Shown here piece by piece: positions 1-10,431 of a stretch of DNA of 64,000 nt. A program made the translations under genes and the position numbers. Location: assembly GCA_948099385.1 (NCBI GenBank), contig CANUEZ040000029.1, forward strand, positions 2,387,501-2,451,500, given 5' to 3'. The notes under the pieces are model-generated. The model made no database searches. It was not told the origin of the DNA and was given only the letters and a program-made list of their open reading frames with translations. The DNA comes from Fasciola hepatica (Eukaryota > Platyhelminthes > Trematoda > Plagiorchiida > Fasciolidae). The stretch's first letter is position 1. The number at the start of each line of letters is the position of its first letter.

Positions 1-1278
1 AGTTTCCCTACTTTTCAACTGGTATCCACTCTATCGACTCACGGTCAATGGGGTAGATTTTACCAAAACGTCCTCGGAACATTAGCAAATACCAATCACC
101 GATGTACGCATTACTGTTCAGATAAAAGATGGAAATAAATGATCCGGTCGTGGTACGTTTCACTTCCATCAGAAATGACAATCTGGGCCTCAGACGTGGT
201 TGCAATCCAAAGATATTCATGAATTATGCTTCTATAGCTCATTTCGAGAGGCTCGTCTCGAACACTGGAGCATAAAAAGAATATTGGATTATGCAGTATT
301 TTGGTTGTTCATCTGTGTCGTGCTTTTTACTCCTTAGCACCTTAATGGAGAGAAAATTTTAGATAAGTGAAATTGAACATGGTTGGTTTATTACCTGATG
401 TAAACCACTTCCTCGATAGGTTTTACTGCTATCAGTCTAAGCGAACTTACTGGAATACACATCAGCTTCGGAGCATTTCTCACTATTGTTCACACCGAAT
501 GAAGTAAATAAAGCTGGTGCAGTTCAACTCCAAATACTAGAATGGGAGCGCCAGATAGCATCAAAAAAGTGACTTATGTGCTCCAATACTTACACTTTTT
601 GATCCGATCGGGTTTGTAAACTCTTCCTTCTTCATTTTTATCTTGAGAAATTTACGACAGTTTTTCTTGAAATATGACAGTTTGTTTTACGAGATATTAC
701 TTCCCATGATGCTAATGCTCACCCAGACATAGGTAGAGATTTTTCCCACAATGACTCGAACAGGATATGAAACAAGCAGAACATGAAGTATATTTCAAAT
801 AAAGAATCTTTGAAAACATGCAACGGTGTGCAATTACCTTCTTGTTATTTCCCTAACAATTATATTGAGCTTGATGCAGGCCATTTGGAATGACAACGAT
901 GATTTGGATTCTTCTCAATGAGAGCACCTCTATCGAATCCGATCCAAAGGACAAGTGCGTTTGGACGGAGTCAAAATAAGTCAAAAATTATCTTTTGGAT
1001 TTTGGGATCGTTCGTAAAGACACCGTTGTTATTCTTCAGAAGTCACTTTTGTTTCATGCAAATCCAAATATTTATTCTGTAGTTGTTCATGTGGTTGTCA
1101 ATGGTAGTCTATTACCCATTATTTCTAACTATGAAGCAATATAGACTTATTGTACTCAACGTGTTTGAACAAAATTCGGCAGCACAGTGTGAACTTCTCT
1201 AGGTGAAAACAGAACACAACACTTGCTAATTATTTGTTTCGGCACGGGGGTTTCTGATATACAAAACTTAAATTACAT

Positions 1279-1653
1279 GTGACTACTTCCAAGGTCCGGC
1301 AAAATTTGACAACTTTTTCATTTACTGATGCCATTCTCAAGATTTCTTCCAACAAAAGTTTTCATACTTCTGGAAATACTCAAGATTATCTTTATGAAAG
1401 AGACCGCAATATTTTTCGAAAATTATCAATAAGACTATCTGACAGTTTAGAACACCAGTCCCAATGGATGATATTCCTGGAAAACGGAACAGCTGAATTC
1501 CGATTGTATTATGTAGCACTTTCGTCAAGGTTTATGTTTTGCTCACCTACGGGTGTTCGTTTGATAGCCTCGTTTACAGCACACATGAAATACCCAAAGT
1601 TATTTCTGTGGAGCACGTTTTTCTCCTGTGACTCAAATTGCCGTCACATATGA
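1279..1653 (+). CDS. Unassigned 124-codon open frame, possible exon
   Basis: I do not recognise this frame. It is the longest open frame in copy 1, and its partner at 52574-52948 is also open. Only two bases differ between the copies: one changes Pro to Leu, and one is silent in a Cys codon. That is lower than the 2-3% background. However, the 370 bases just upstream, which have no convincing frame, are equally unchanged, so the low divergence is not specific to the frame. A possible acceptor lies at 1285-1290 (a pyrimidine-poor CCAAG). There is no recognisable domain or membrane segment. It may be a chance frame inside a gene-converted tract. Confidence 0.22.
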   Translation: MTTSKVRQNLTTFSFTDAILKISSNKSFHTSGNTQDYLYERDRNIFRKLSIRLSDSLEHQSQWMIFLENGTAEFRLYYVALSSRFMFCSPTGVRLIASFTAHMKYPKLFLWSTFFSCDSNCRHI

Positions 1654-3267
1654 ATTTCTACACATTCAGCAATTTTGTCTGGAGAGTAACTTCATATTTA
1701 CTTGTCTCGAGAACTGTTATCTGACATTGGCATTTGTGTCATCGATTTGACATCATGCGTACTTAAATTTTCCATCAAGTAGATGCACAATGTCATCACA
1801 ATCTAATTCATGTGTCAATAATTTCATGAAATTCTCGAGCGCTGATTTGGTTCTAAAGATTCAATTTCAAGCCATTGCCAGAAAATATATACAGCAAGTG
1901 AACATTTGTAATGGAGTCCTCCCAGAAATAGACTTATTCTCATCTACACTTACTCAGAACATATCAGTAAACTCGTCGGATAATGGACTTCACTCATGGC
2001 AAATATCAGCAAAGCACTAAACGTTGGCCTGTTGGAACTGACAGAAAGCAAATTAAATTTAGCCGAGCTATCAAATCCAGTCCAATCCAAACGTTCATAT
2101 GACCAGAAAAACAACCCGCTCCGACACAAAAGTGGAACCGAATAGGCATGCATTGTTACTCTTTGTACACGAACAAACACACACACACGCTACAAATGAA
2201 ACTTGAGTTGTTGATAAGGGCAAACAAGTTTGGAACTAGCCAGATTGTCAAGAAAACAGGAGAACACGTTTTCTGTAGTTCGTTCAAACAGGCATTTGAT
2301 GTATTGATATGAAATGAATAATCATGATACAACATTTGAGCAGATATATTCACCAATCACGGAGTAAATGAGAGATTATGACTGCCAAAGGGAACAAAAA
2401 TGATGCATCAAAACTAACAAGGCTATCGGTTGATGTGTTAGCTGATGATCTGCAAAACCTGTTTCGGATGGCCAGGATTACTTCTGCACATTTAGGCGGA
2501 GTAGCTAATTTTCCTAACGAAATTGTTATTCTGAATAGATTCAATTCGACGAATCGGTTGAATTTCAAAACTTATCGTCATCAATTTTGCACAGTCAGCC
2601 TTACAACTGGTTTCCTCATTCAATTATTAATCTATGAAATGGACATAAAATCCAACGAATTTTAGTAAAGGAAAACCTTATTCGTAACACCCACACTACT
2701 CACAAACGGAAGTATTATACTTACTAAAATGTTTTTGCAATATAGGTTTCTATTACATGTAATGATGCTCGAATTGGTAAATGAGGATAATCCAGTGTCA
2801 TCTTTGTTCGCCTTGATTCGCTACGATATCCACTAACTTAAGCATAACCAGAGGAATATGCAAGCGAGTGAACAATGTGTGAATCAATCTGCAGCGTATT
2901 TTTCAGATTTAGGGCAAGGTTAAATTTTCTGCTCAGCAAACCAAGTAGCTTGAACAAACCGGTCACAAAACCTTCTTGCTCTTCAAAAGCTTCAAACAGA
3001 ATGCTTCTATTTGGTCCATCCAATTCCAATCAAGTATCAGAAATTTAGTGAGAATTGCGAAGCTAGGCTTTCTCGTTTCATGTTGTATCACAATATTCTA
3101 CGTTGGAGGAAACGAGTAGAAGATAATCTCATATACTGGTAGAACAATAAGACCTTCAGTCTTTATCATATTATTTCCGTACCTACTTCCTACTTGCTAC
3201 AGGAGAGTTGTAAACTGCTCTACAAAGGGGTGCGCGGTAAACTGAGGAGTGTCAACTGGGAAAATAA

Positions 3268-3350
3268 ACGGCCAGCAGCTGCGCGAGGATTCAAATACGA
3301 GACATAAGGGTGTTCAGTTCACACGATAGCCACTTTATCATTGCCACCAT
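3268..3350 (-). mobile_element. tRNA-like SINE head, family 2, copy 1
   Basis: Read on the minus strand, the segment has a B-box-like stretch (TATTTGAATCC) followed by CGCGCAGCTGC. The same layout appears at 22353-22455 minus, where the B box is GGTTCAAATCC followed by CGCGCACTGCC. The pairing of box and downstream tag suggests one tRNA-derived SINE family. This copy is decayed and its A box is unclear. The duplicated partner is at 54563-54645. Confidence 0.4.
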
Positions 3351-4734
3351 ATTAAATTATGAAAACCCGGTGAGACAATTACCCGGTTTTGGATCCGTGG
3401 GATTTTCCGTTCTTTCTTCCTTTCAGATCAAACATGTGCAACCCCCAGCAGAAGCTAGCTGAACCAGGAATGCTACAGTAGAATTAACATATTACTTGCT
3501 TTGTCCCAATCAACCCGAAATCGGATTGTACTTGTTTTTCCATTCAAAGGCTTTCTTGAAGTGAATACAACAATTCATGTCATACTAATGAATAATTGTG
3601 TTTGCTCAAAAGTCAAAGATTCAAGACCGTTGACTCTCGGTTCGCTTACTCGCAATCTCCAGAGAATGATGGATGGGTCAGACGAGAATCCGTTTTTCGG
3701 CCTTTCTCAATAAAACCGGTATCTATCGGATTCCGAAAAACGTGAACCAGATTTTTTTAGGCCAGTGCAATAAAGGTTTGTGAAAAAAGAGCGCAAATAA
3801 AGAGGCTAAAAATGGAATATTTTCGTCTCTAACAATTGGTAAAGATCATATCATTTCATGACCTGATGGAACACCTGCTAATTTAAGCGTACAGAGATGG
3901 ATTATCTATTTTCTCTACGTCGTTTGCAATAAATTTGTGGAAGTTCACCAACCGTGGGGTGCACTGACCGTGATCAAACTTGTTCCCGGTTATTTCATCG
4001 GAATGAAATCGCTGAATTCAACAACCCGAGGGAGGAGGATTCAAAGATCCATTAGGACCGTGACATAGGGACTAGTACAACTTTCACTTTCAATTCCCGA
4101 GATAGATTAGTTGTAACTAATCGATCAAGTTCAGTTTCCGTTTACTAGGTCACAAGTGACAATCACTGACCTTCATTGATTTGTTTGACTTATGCTGTAT
4201 TTAACAATTGTTACAATAAAATGATCGCTCATCGACTAATCCTCATCAGTCCAACTGAAACACATAAGCAAATCTCTCTTCAATAAATTGTTTAATATAT
4301 TAGAAGAAAATGTTTAGAAATGTGATTTTCCATTTGCGATTCGTTCTGTGTCATCCGAGTTTTCCGATACTTCACGAATAAAAGTCGATCGCCACGAAGC
4401 ACCATATATATGTGTTCTTGTATGGTAAATGAATCTAGTGAGCTGACATCATCTGAACAAGAACATTCTGTATGACGTTGTCATCAAGATAAATAATTAT
4501 TAAGGGCAGGATGCCAAAATATTGTTAAAATATTTCGACTTCTGTGTCAATTTATGAGCTCCTGAAGGCCAAGCCTAAAGTTTATATCATAATCATGTTA
4601 CCGTCCATCGAAATGAGATAGGCATCACGAAGAATGAGAAACAGTTTGTGCCCTAACTGTCTAGTATAGCAATCAGGATCTCATATGTCATAGCTGGAAG
4701 TTTTGACATTTTTCGTGTATGACCATTCAAATCC

Positions 4735-4905
4735 CACATGTGAATGGCCAACTTGCAGTATAGCCAGCTGAAAGAGTATAGTAAACTCTCCCCGATGGCA
4801 CTTTGTATTCCGGTAATAGCAAAATGTTGATTGGACATCTATGTCTTTCATGTACGTCAACCGTTCTTCAGACCGAATATTTCTAAGTGTCACCGTATCC
4901 ATGAT
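4735..4905 (-). CDS. Possible exon, unknown product
   Basis: The minus frame reads through VTLRNIRSEERLTYMKDIDV and then a Cys-containing stretch. From about 4795 to 4890 the two copies are almost identical. Differences nearer the 3' side are one silent Arg change and two replacements (Thr/Leu, Ala/Val). Just past the segment, at about 4710, a one-base indel separates the copies, so any exon must end before that point. No strong splice donor was found. I do not recognise the peptide, and the coding call rests mainly on conservation between the copies. Confidence 0.25.
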
Positions 4906-5062
4906 GGTACATACAAGTAGATGGTGCGTAGACTCAGTGATCGAGCTGTTTGAATCCTAAACAAGCCAAACAAACAGATGCTTCAGATTTTTCCTGAGGG
5001 AATGATGCACTGGCTTCTGTTATTTTGCCGTGAGAGAAAGTTTATCTAGTTGGACACTCATA

Positions 5063-5260
5063 TCAAGACAGCATCGTAAAGAAGACCGGTGCCCGAAAAA
5101 ATACCAAGGTAGCAGAGTAAGGCTCGTCTAGTAAATAGTATTGCATACTGAAGACAGGAACCGATTTAACTTTCCCAACAATAGCAAATACAACCCTCGT
5201 CATAGTAGCCGCAGTCTCGTGGATCTGTTTATTTGCCAGAAAATAAAACAAGCTAGCAGA
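5063..5260 (-). CDS. Possible exon in a 190-base unchanged block
   Basis: From about 5070 to 5263 the copies show no difference, against a background near 2-3%. On the minus strand the frame runs through IHETAATMTRVVFAIVGKVK and on to a Leu-Asp-Glu-Pro stretch. A pyrimidine-rich tract ending in AACAG precedes the first Ile and would serve as an acceptor. A TTG/GTATTT junction about 40 codons later would serve as a donor. The peptide has a hydrophobic run but no recognisable family. Whether it belongs with the exon at 5446-5690 upstream on the same strand is unknown, because that exon appears to end in a stop. Confidence 0.3.
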   Translation of the reverse strand, partial: SASLFYFLANKQIHETAATMTRVVFAIVGKVKSVPVFSMQYYLLDEPYSATLVFFRAPVFFTMLS

Positions 5261-5445
5261 TGAAATCTTATTCGAATTAACCTTTTAAGAGAATAAATGG
5301 AGGCCAAATAGAAATTCCAAAAATGATAGGGCAGTGCGTTCTCCATCTCACTTAGCCATCGTTTGCATCCGTTCTGAAAGTGGATATTTACAATATAGTA
5401 TATCCTGACCTTCAGTGGGTTTGCTACCGGGATTTTAAGCTTGAT

Positions 5446-5690
5446 TCATAATGAGGAGCTTTCGCTGGTTATTTGTTTTTCATGTAAGATTATATCATCA
5501 AGTTTAAGTCCAGTAAAATTGCACTGGAGCAAGCCTTGTTGAAAGATAATGGCTAAATCCAGCTCTTTATTCCACTTACACTTTTTGTGACGGACCATGT
5601 AGAAACGATCATCACGAGGAACCTCAAAAACGGAGATCCTGGGTTTGAACCCAACCGCCATATCTTGCGAGTGTATGTCGTATATCGCAG
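5446..5690 (-). CDS. Coding exon with synonymous bias between copies, probably terminal; copy 1
   Basis: The product is not recognised. On the minus strand the exon follows the acceptor GAACACAG at 5691-5698 and runs about 80 codons to a TGA at 5446-5448. The peptide includes VGFKPRISVFEVPRDDRFYM and then a basic, Cys-containing stretch and NKELDLAIIFQQ. Against copy 2, eight codons differ before the C-terminus. Six are silent (Asp GAC/GAT, Leu CTC/TTG, Gln CAG/CAA, Thr ACT/ACA, Leu CTT/CTC, Thr ACC/ACT) and two replace an amino acid (Gly/Ser, Asn/Asp). That ratio is what purifying selection gives and is the best coding evidence in the window. The two copies stop at different places: copy 1 adds Ser-Ser-Ser-Leu after Glu. 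No donor shared by both copies follows, so I read it as a last exon. Confidence 0.58.
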
Positions 5691-6118
5691 CTGTGTTCGA
5701 TTTCAAGAAATTTTCAAATCCAGGGTTCGTTTCTCATAATTCCTAACACTGATGCAAATGCTAGCTGTATGTTAGGCTAATCTTCGGTATTGTATGGTGA
5801 ATCATAGTATCAACAAGACGATGCTGGTAATAGAGCAACAAATGGTCAGTAATAACGGTTCTTAAGGGATAGTTGAGATTTGGGCCGTCTAAATCATAGC
5901 TTGCAAAAGTAACAGACTCGCGTTTTATGGCAGCGCATACAAATGTTCCTTATTATGCAGTGCAACTCGTTATGTTCTGGGCAGCTCATGCTTTGGCATA
6001 AAATGACCGTGGGTCTTGAAGTTCAAAACTTGTTCATTTTCTATTCTCCCCAGAAATAAAATATCCCAATGGCTAGTTTCAAAAGAATCAATCAAACCCA
6101 AGGACTAGTTGACAATAA

Positions 6119-6209
6119 TTATTTGCCGTGCCTCCACGGATTACACGAGAGGACAAACCGAACTGTCAAGCGAGGATCCATTTCGATAAGATTGTTAAAC
6201 ATTCGCATA
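6119..6209 (-). CDS. Possible short exon, unknown product
   Basis: The minus-strand segment follows an acceptor-like AACACCAG and reads RMFNNLIEMDPRLTVRFVLS and a few more codons to TAA. The two copies are identical over about 100 bases apart from one change close to the acceptor, while 6070-6100 just beside it carries several differences. No donor was identified. The peptide is plausible but short, and chance cannot be excluded. Confidence 0.22.
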
Positions 6210-7781
6210 CTGGTGTTCTGATTGAATCAGCTAGATTTTTCCACTTTTCCTGGTTGAAAATTATCTGTGACCTCGATTAATTATGAGTTATTACACAGAC
6301 ATTCGCATAACCGGTTATCAAACTTTGCTTTCCTGCTATCCTGTTTGCCAGGTTTATTGGTTCCATCTGAAATTTTGTCGATCGATCAATATTGCCAAAG
6401 TTGTTGTGTTCTGATTGGTTCTCAATTTGTCAACCAAGTTCGTTCGTGTAGAGTACTGAGTTTATATGTGTTGGTTGGCACGGTCTTTTTTAGTTTTCTC
6501 ATAAACTGCTCCTCAGTGCAGTTGTTATTCTCATTTACGGGATATCGCCTTTGACATGAGTCAATGAAGTTTGAGTTCCGGAACAGGATACATTTAAATG
6601 CAAATGTTACCTATCTGCTCTCTCAATATCATTACCTTGACAGCCACCAACTTCCTCGAATGAACTCCCCTTCATTTATTCGGGATACAATTGTAAGAAT
6701 ATTGTTCAGCTTTACCCGATGCTAGCATAACCCAGGTGTTCTTTCCTCATTGTTTATTGTCATGATAAAAGTACCCCAAAACTTGAAGCCAAGTTGGTAT
6801 AGATATGCGTGCTTTGAACTTCTCAGTTCTATCCTCTACCATGTCGTTATTTACTCATTTCCTGCTCGCTTGATTACCCGCTTGTGATCACTATCACCAC
6901 CATCATCGAGATTAAAGCCTACATCATCGTTCCGGATATACAGTAATACAATGCCTTACAACCTTGTCACTGCCTCTTCTCATTATATTTGCATAATAAA
7001 CTAAAGATTTGATTGTGTTGCCTTCCCCCACACCCGAAGTCCCAAATGCATCGGCGCTCAGCTCCGTATCAATTCACGTGTACGGACGGTAACCGTATTC
7101 GTTTTCGTTACATTTTAGACCTTCTGATGAAAATAGTATTGTCAGTTATTATTTCCATTTTGTGATATTCAAACAATAAATCTATTCGGGTAAAGAATTA
7201 TAGTCAACCAATCGAAATCTCCATATTTATACTGAAGCATTCTACCAGTAGACACAATAATTTTATTACGCTCTAATTTGAGTAGTATAAGTATTCCCAA
7301 ATTGGTTACTGCCCTAAAAGAATGTTTACTACACAAAACCAAGATTTCAAGTTATGTATTCATTCTCTTATTGAATGCTTGAGATTCCACTCACTCACGT
7401 ATATCGTCCCAATTATTCTGTTTCATCCATCCACACATCCCGATCGATCAGATCGAAATGGCAACTCAGTCCCGCGGAGCGAATCACACTTATTCATACA
7501 TTCATACAGATTTCAGCGTACATATATTCACATGTGTGTACACGCAGACCCACATCCAACGAAATTACTGAACATGATTAGGACTACGACCGGTTTCGAT
7601 ACAACTGGTTGACACACGTGAATAAATTCCACCAACGGACGATTGATTGAGAAATCAGGACCTAAAAATAGACATCTGCGACGCAGAAAGTATTCGCCAG
7701 CACAGCAAACTGCTCCCTTACCTATTGTCCCTCAAGGCGATTTGAAGTATATTTGATCTTATCAATCGATTCTCCCATTTT

Positions 7782-8062
7782 TCAACTGATAGAATGATAT
7801 TCACCGTAAGACGACCACTTGATATTTCCCGTTTTGAGTAGAACACCTAACCACCAGTCTAGTCCGGGATAATTCGCAACGACTTCGTTCAACGTCACCA
7901 CATATTTGCGAAATACCCGAAGCTCCTCCGAAATGGAGTCTCCGAATCGCATTCCATCGATCAATTTTATTAGTCGGATCAATCAAACATTTTTCAACTG
8001 TGCCAAACAAAATCCATCAGATATAAACTCACAAACATCTGGTCCATTCTGTTCATTCTCTC
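7782..8062 (-). CDS. Possible exon cluster, unknown product
   Basis: From 7982 down to a TGA at 7782, the minus frame holds SISEELRVFRKYVVTLNEVV followed by a Tyr-Pro-Gly-Leu-Asp-Trp-Trp stretch. In the partner (59200-59400) two changes are silent and two are replacements (Glu/Gln, Ala/Glu), whereas the competing frame gains a stop in copy 2. About 50 bases upstream lies a 35-base candidate intron with donor GTGAGT and acceptor TTTGGCACAG; it follows an open stretch at about 8021-8055. I could not join the two parts in one frame in both copies. The stretch around Asp-Trp-Trp faintly recalls the 'DW' region of M13 metallopeptidases, but the zinc-binding motif is not in the window and I do not claim that family. 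Confidence 0.3.
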
Positions 8063-8358
8063 ATTGCTGAACGCAGAGTGACCGAAAACATGGGTGGAGA
8101 AGACGAATAGCGGAACAATATTAATTTTATGGTAGCTTGATTCCCATTACCCGAAAAAACCAGGATTACATAAGAGGACGACAAATGGCCTTTTAGAAAA
8201 ACTAATTACAGTAAAACAATGTAGGCATATACTTTATTATATGTCCATGAAGGCCACAAAACATGCCGAAGAAGCATTTTTCAGTCCAGGGAAGAAACAA
8301 GTGGACTGTGAAAAATACTCCTCGATGAAACGAGTTCCCCATATCAGAAGAAGCACAA

Positions 8359-8522
8359 TCATCCGCGGATAAAATACAATTCAATTCGTTTCATGATGGA
8401 TTTCTTCCAAGTATCACAGAACAAATTAGAGAAGCATTCGATGGACCGAGGTGTCACATGCGGGGAAGTTATGTCAGGGAACATAAAATTAGCATTTTCC
8501 AGTTCGCTGTCCATTGGAAAAC
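8359..8522 (-). CDS. Possible terminal exon, copy 1
   Basis: Minus strand. The acceptor is CCAATTACAG at 8523-8532. The frame then starts FPMDSELENANFMF, includes a two-Cys segment (SIECFSNLFCDTWKK), and ends at TGA 8359-8361. Between the copies, three codons change silently (Pro, Asp, Leu), while three are replaced (Ser/Arg, Ile/Glu, Arg/His). The roughly 30 bases on the intron side carry at least three changes, so divergence rises at the proposed boundary. The product is unknown. Placing the stop here is tentative, because an earlier donor could exist. Confidence 0.36.
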
Positions 8523-9675
8523 CTGTAATTGGAATCGGTGAGTGAATCACGTGCACAGAGAGAGAATGTAGATGACCAATATGGCTATATCTGACCGATC
8601 GCTAGAAAATAGTCTGAGAAACTTTGCGTTTACTATTGGAAAGGCCTACTGTGACATCAGGAACAAGGCCGTAGAGAACGAGTATGTTTCTCGCAAATTA
8701 ACCTCCTGGCCAAGATATTTACTTTGAAAGGGTAGCTTAACACATCCAAGAGTGATGTGTAAACATGAGAGATAGTGGAGAAGCATGTTATGTTGTAGCT
8801 TGGAGAAAGAGAAGTAATTTGTAAAAGAAAAGCCAGGGTTGTTATACCTGTACATTTATGTCCAAACAGATTCCGCTGCACCGCAACACGTTACACATTG
8901 TAGAACAATAATGTTTAATTATCTTCATATGAAACAGCGGTGCTCGAAAACTATGGAAAACAAAAGCCGTAGTCAGTTTACATCACCACGGTGGAGACAA
9001 GTTAACAAACAGTCCTTTCTGCTACCTTACTGAAAATTTCCCTCCCCTTTAAGGCAATGGTCTAGACAATCCTCCATGGTTCGACATTATTTGTTGCGTA
9101 CATGACCCAAAACGCAATGTATCAGTCTATTTCATCTCACCCCATCAAATAACGATAGGACCTAATGGTTTTCAATGTCGTTACCATGCGTTCAATCCAA
9201 TCCCCGATTGCGTCACAAATTGTTGAACCCAATTAGGAATGTGTCAATCATTCGGTTACGTAATTGTTGCTTCTGCTATCATTATAAAATTTATATTTGG
9301 GTTCAGAAGATTGGGTTCGTCCAAAGTTCACGTCATTTCTCCCAGATTTTGTGATAGTTAGAGTATTATCAACGTATCATTTGTGAAGTTCCGAAGGTTC
9401 AAATTATTGCACTAGTCTCCTCAAAATGGGTCATGAGACCCAATGTGATTCCCACGTGAACACCGTTGACTCGTCTGCCAGCCCGACCCGAGATGTGAAC
9501 CGGTACGTTTTTTGTTCAACAACCAATAAAATTATATCATTTTTATGCTGATTTTGCGTGACGTGGTCGCATATGATACATCTAACCTCTCGAACGAAAA
9601 CATTCATAAATGGTGAATGAATATCATACTAGACAATATTTTCCCTCTCACAAAGACCTGATCCAAGGGCTTTAC

Positions 9676-9756
9676 CTTGTCGAGACTACTCTTGATAGGA
9701 TTTCCGAACACAGATTTATGAATAAACTCCAGTAATTTCACTAGCCATTCCACCAA
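9676..9756 (-). CDS. 27-codon internal exon (amphipathic helix), copy 1
   Basis: Minus strand. The exon is framed by an acceptor ending GGATATCAG (9757-9765) and a strong donor, AAG/GTAAAG, at 9676/9675. It is exactly 27 codons in phase 0-0, so it can be spliced in or out without shifting frame. The peptide begins LVEWLVKLLEFIHKSVFGNP and ends SSLDK, with the spacing of an amphipathic helix. One difference separates the copies inside the exon (Glu to Lys), against several in the flanking 80 bases. Its partner exons were not found, and the gene is unknown. Confidence 0.42.
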
Positions 9757-10093
9757 CTGATATCCTTATGCATTTTTCATACAAAAGCCGGCTTCTTAGG
9801 TTCGTGTAGTATTGGACAAACCCCAGCAAACCATAGGAACCAATTGCCGTGGATCATCATGAGACAATAATACGTGATGTGCTTTTTGATTAGACCCAAA
9901 AATCGATGGAAAAGCTCTGTGCAGCTCTAGGAAAGTTGTACTGCTGTACAAAAAGTTGAGACTGAATATAAATCACTGAACTGCTTTATTTTTCTGATCC
10001 AAAAATGGGAAACGAAGTTATTTCACTCTACATTCCCATGCAAGTAAACCTCAACTGAAGATACAAATTTGCCCTAGGCATAGAGAGTTAGGT

Positions 10094-10431
10094 ATGGAAA
10101 CATATATTTGCATCACCAAACTTGGTTTGAAAGGTGCTACTGAATGGAAGGTTTGTGGATTAGCGCAGACTGTATGAGAGTTTACTAAAATAAAAGGGAT
10201 GAGACATGTTTCTTCAAACTAACGTTGTCTTTATAACGAAGAGTCCACTGGGGTTAGTGACAGGTAAGTCATAACTATAAACTGATAACAGATAAGAAAG
10301 GAACGGCAACAGCCTGCTGGATCTCTATTCTAACTTCATCCGGATTGGAGCACATGATACTCACACTGGCTGGTCATTATCAGTGGATTCTAATGTCATT
10401 TGTCAAGGCAAAATCTCTTACTTTTGTTTAG
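10094..10431 (+). CDS. Small spliced gene piece with a 28-base intron, copy 1
   Basis: Exon a is 10094-10171, exon b 10242-10263 and exon c 10292-10431. Exon a starts at ATG (METYICITKLGLKGATEWK) and ends at CAGACT/GTATGA. The 68-base intron that follows contains AACTAACG, a good branch-point match, and ends TTATAACGAAG. Exon b (SPLGLVT plus one base) ends at the consensus donor GACAG/GTAAGT. The next intron is only 28 bases and ends CTGATAACAG. The frame stays open across both junctions to TAG at 10429-10431, with DKKGTATACWISILTSSG near the join. Both exonic differences from copy 2 are silent (Thr ACT/ACG, Lys AAG/AAA). An acceptor may precede the ATG (GTTAG at 10088-10092), so this may be an internal part of a larger gene. 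A second acceptor (CTTTTGTTTAG at 10421-10431) opens another frame beyond. No family recognised. Confidence 0.42.

Noticed and set aside
8..220. 70-codon minus-strand frame with a partner at 51303-51515
   Set aside because: Nearly all differences between the copies change an amino acid (Ser/Leu, Tyr/Gln, Met/Thr, Arg/Gln, Gly/Arg), which argues against selection on the frame.
2378..2665. 95-codon plus-strand frame open in both copies
   Set aside because: The differences are mostly replacements (Ser/Leu, Met/Val, Glu/Gly, Ile/Asn, Ser/Arg), with no splice sites and no family.
3501..3713. 70-codon plus-strand frame kept in both copies
   Set aside because: Too few differences to test, no splice sites, and no recognisable peptide.
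7782..7925. Possible M13 metallopeptidase
   Set aside because: Only a faint resemblance around Asp-Trp-Trp. No HExxH zinc motif or other M13 signature is present in the window.
7801..8010. Alternative minus frame over the 7.8 kb candidate exon
   Set aside because: In copy 2 it gains a stop and its other changes are replacements, whereas the overlapping frame shows silent changes.
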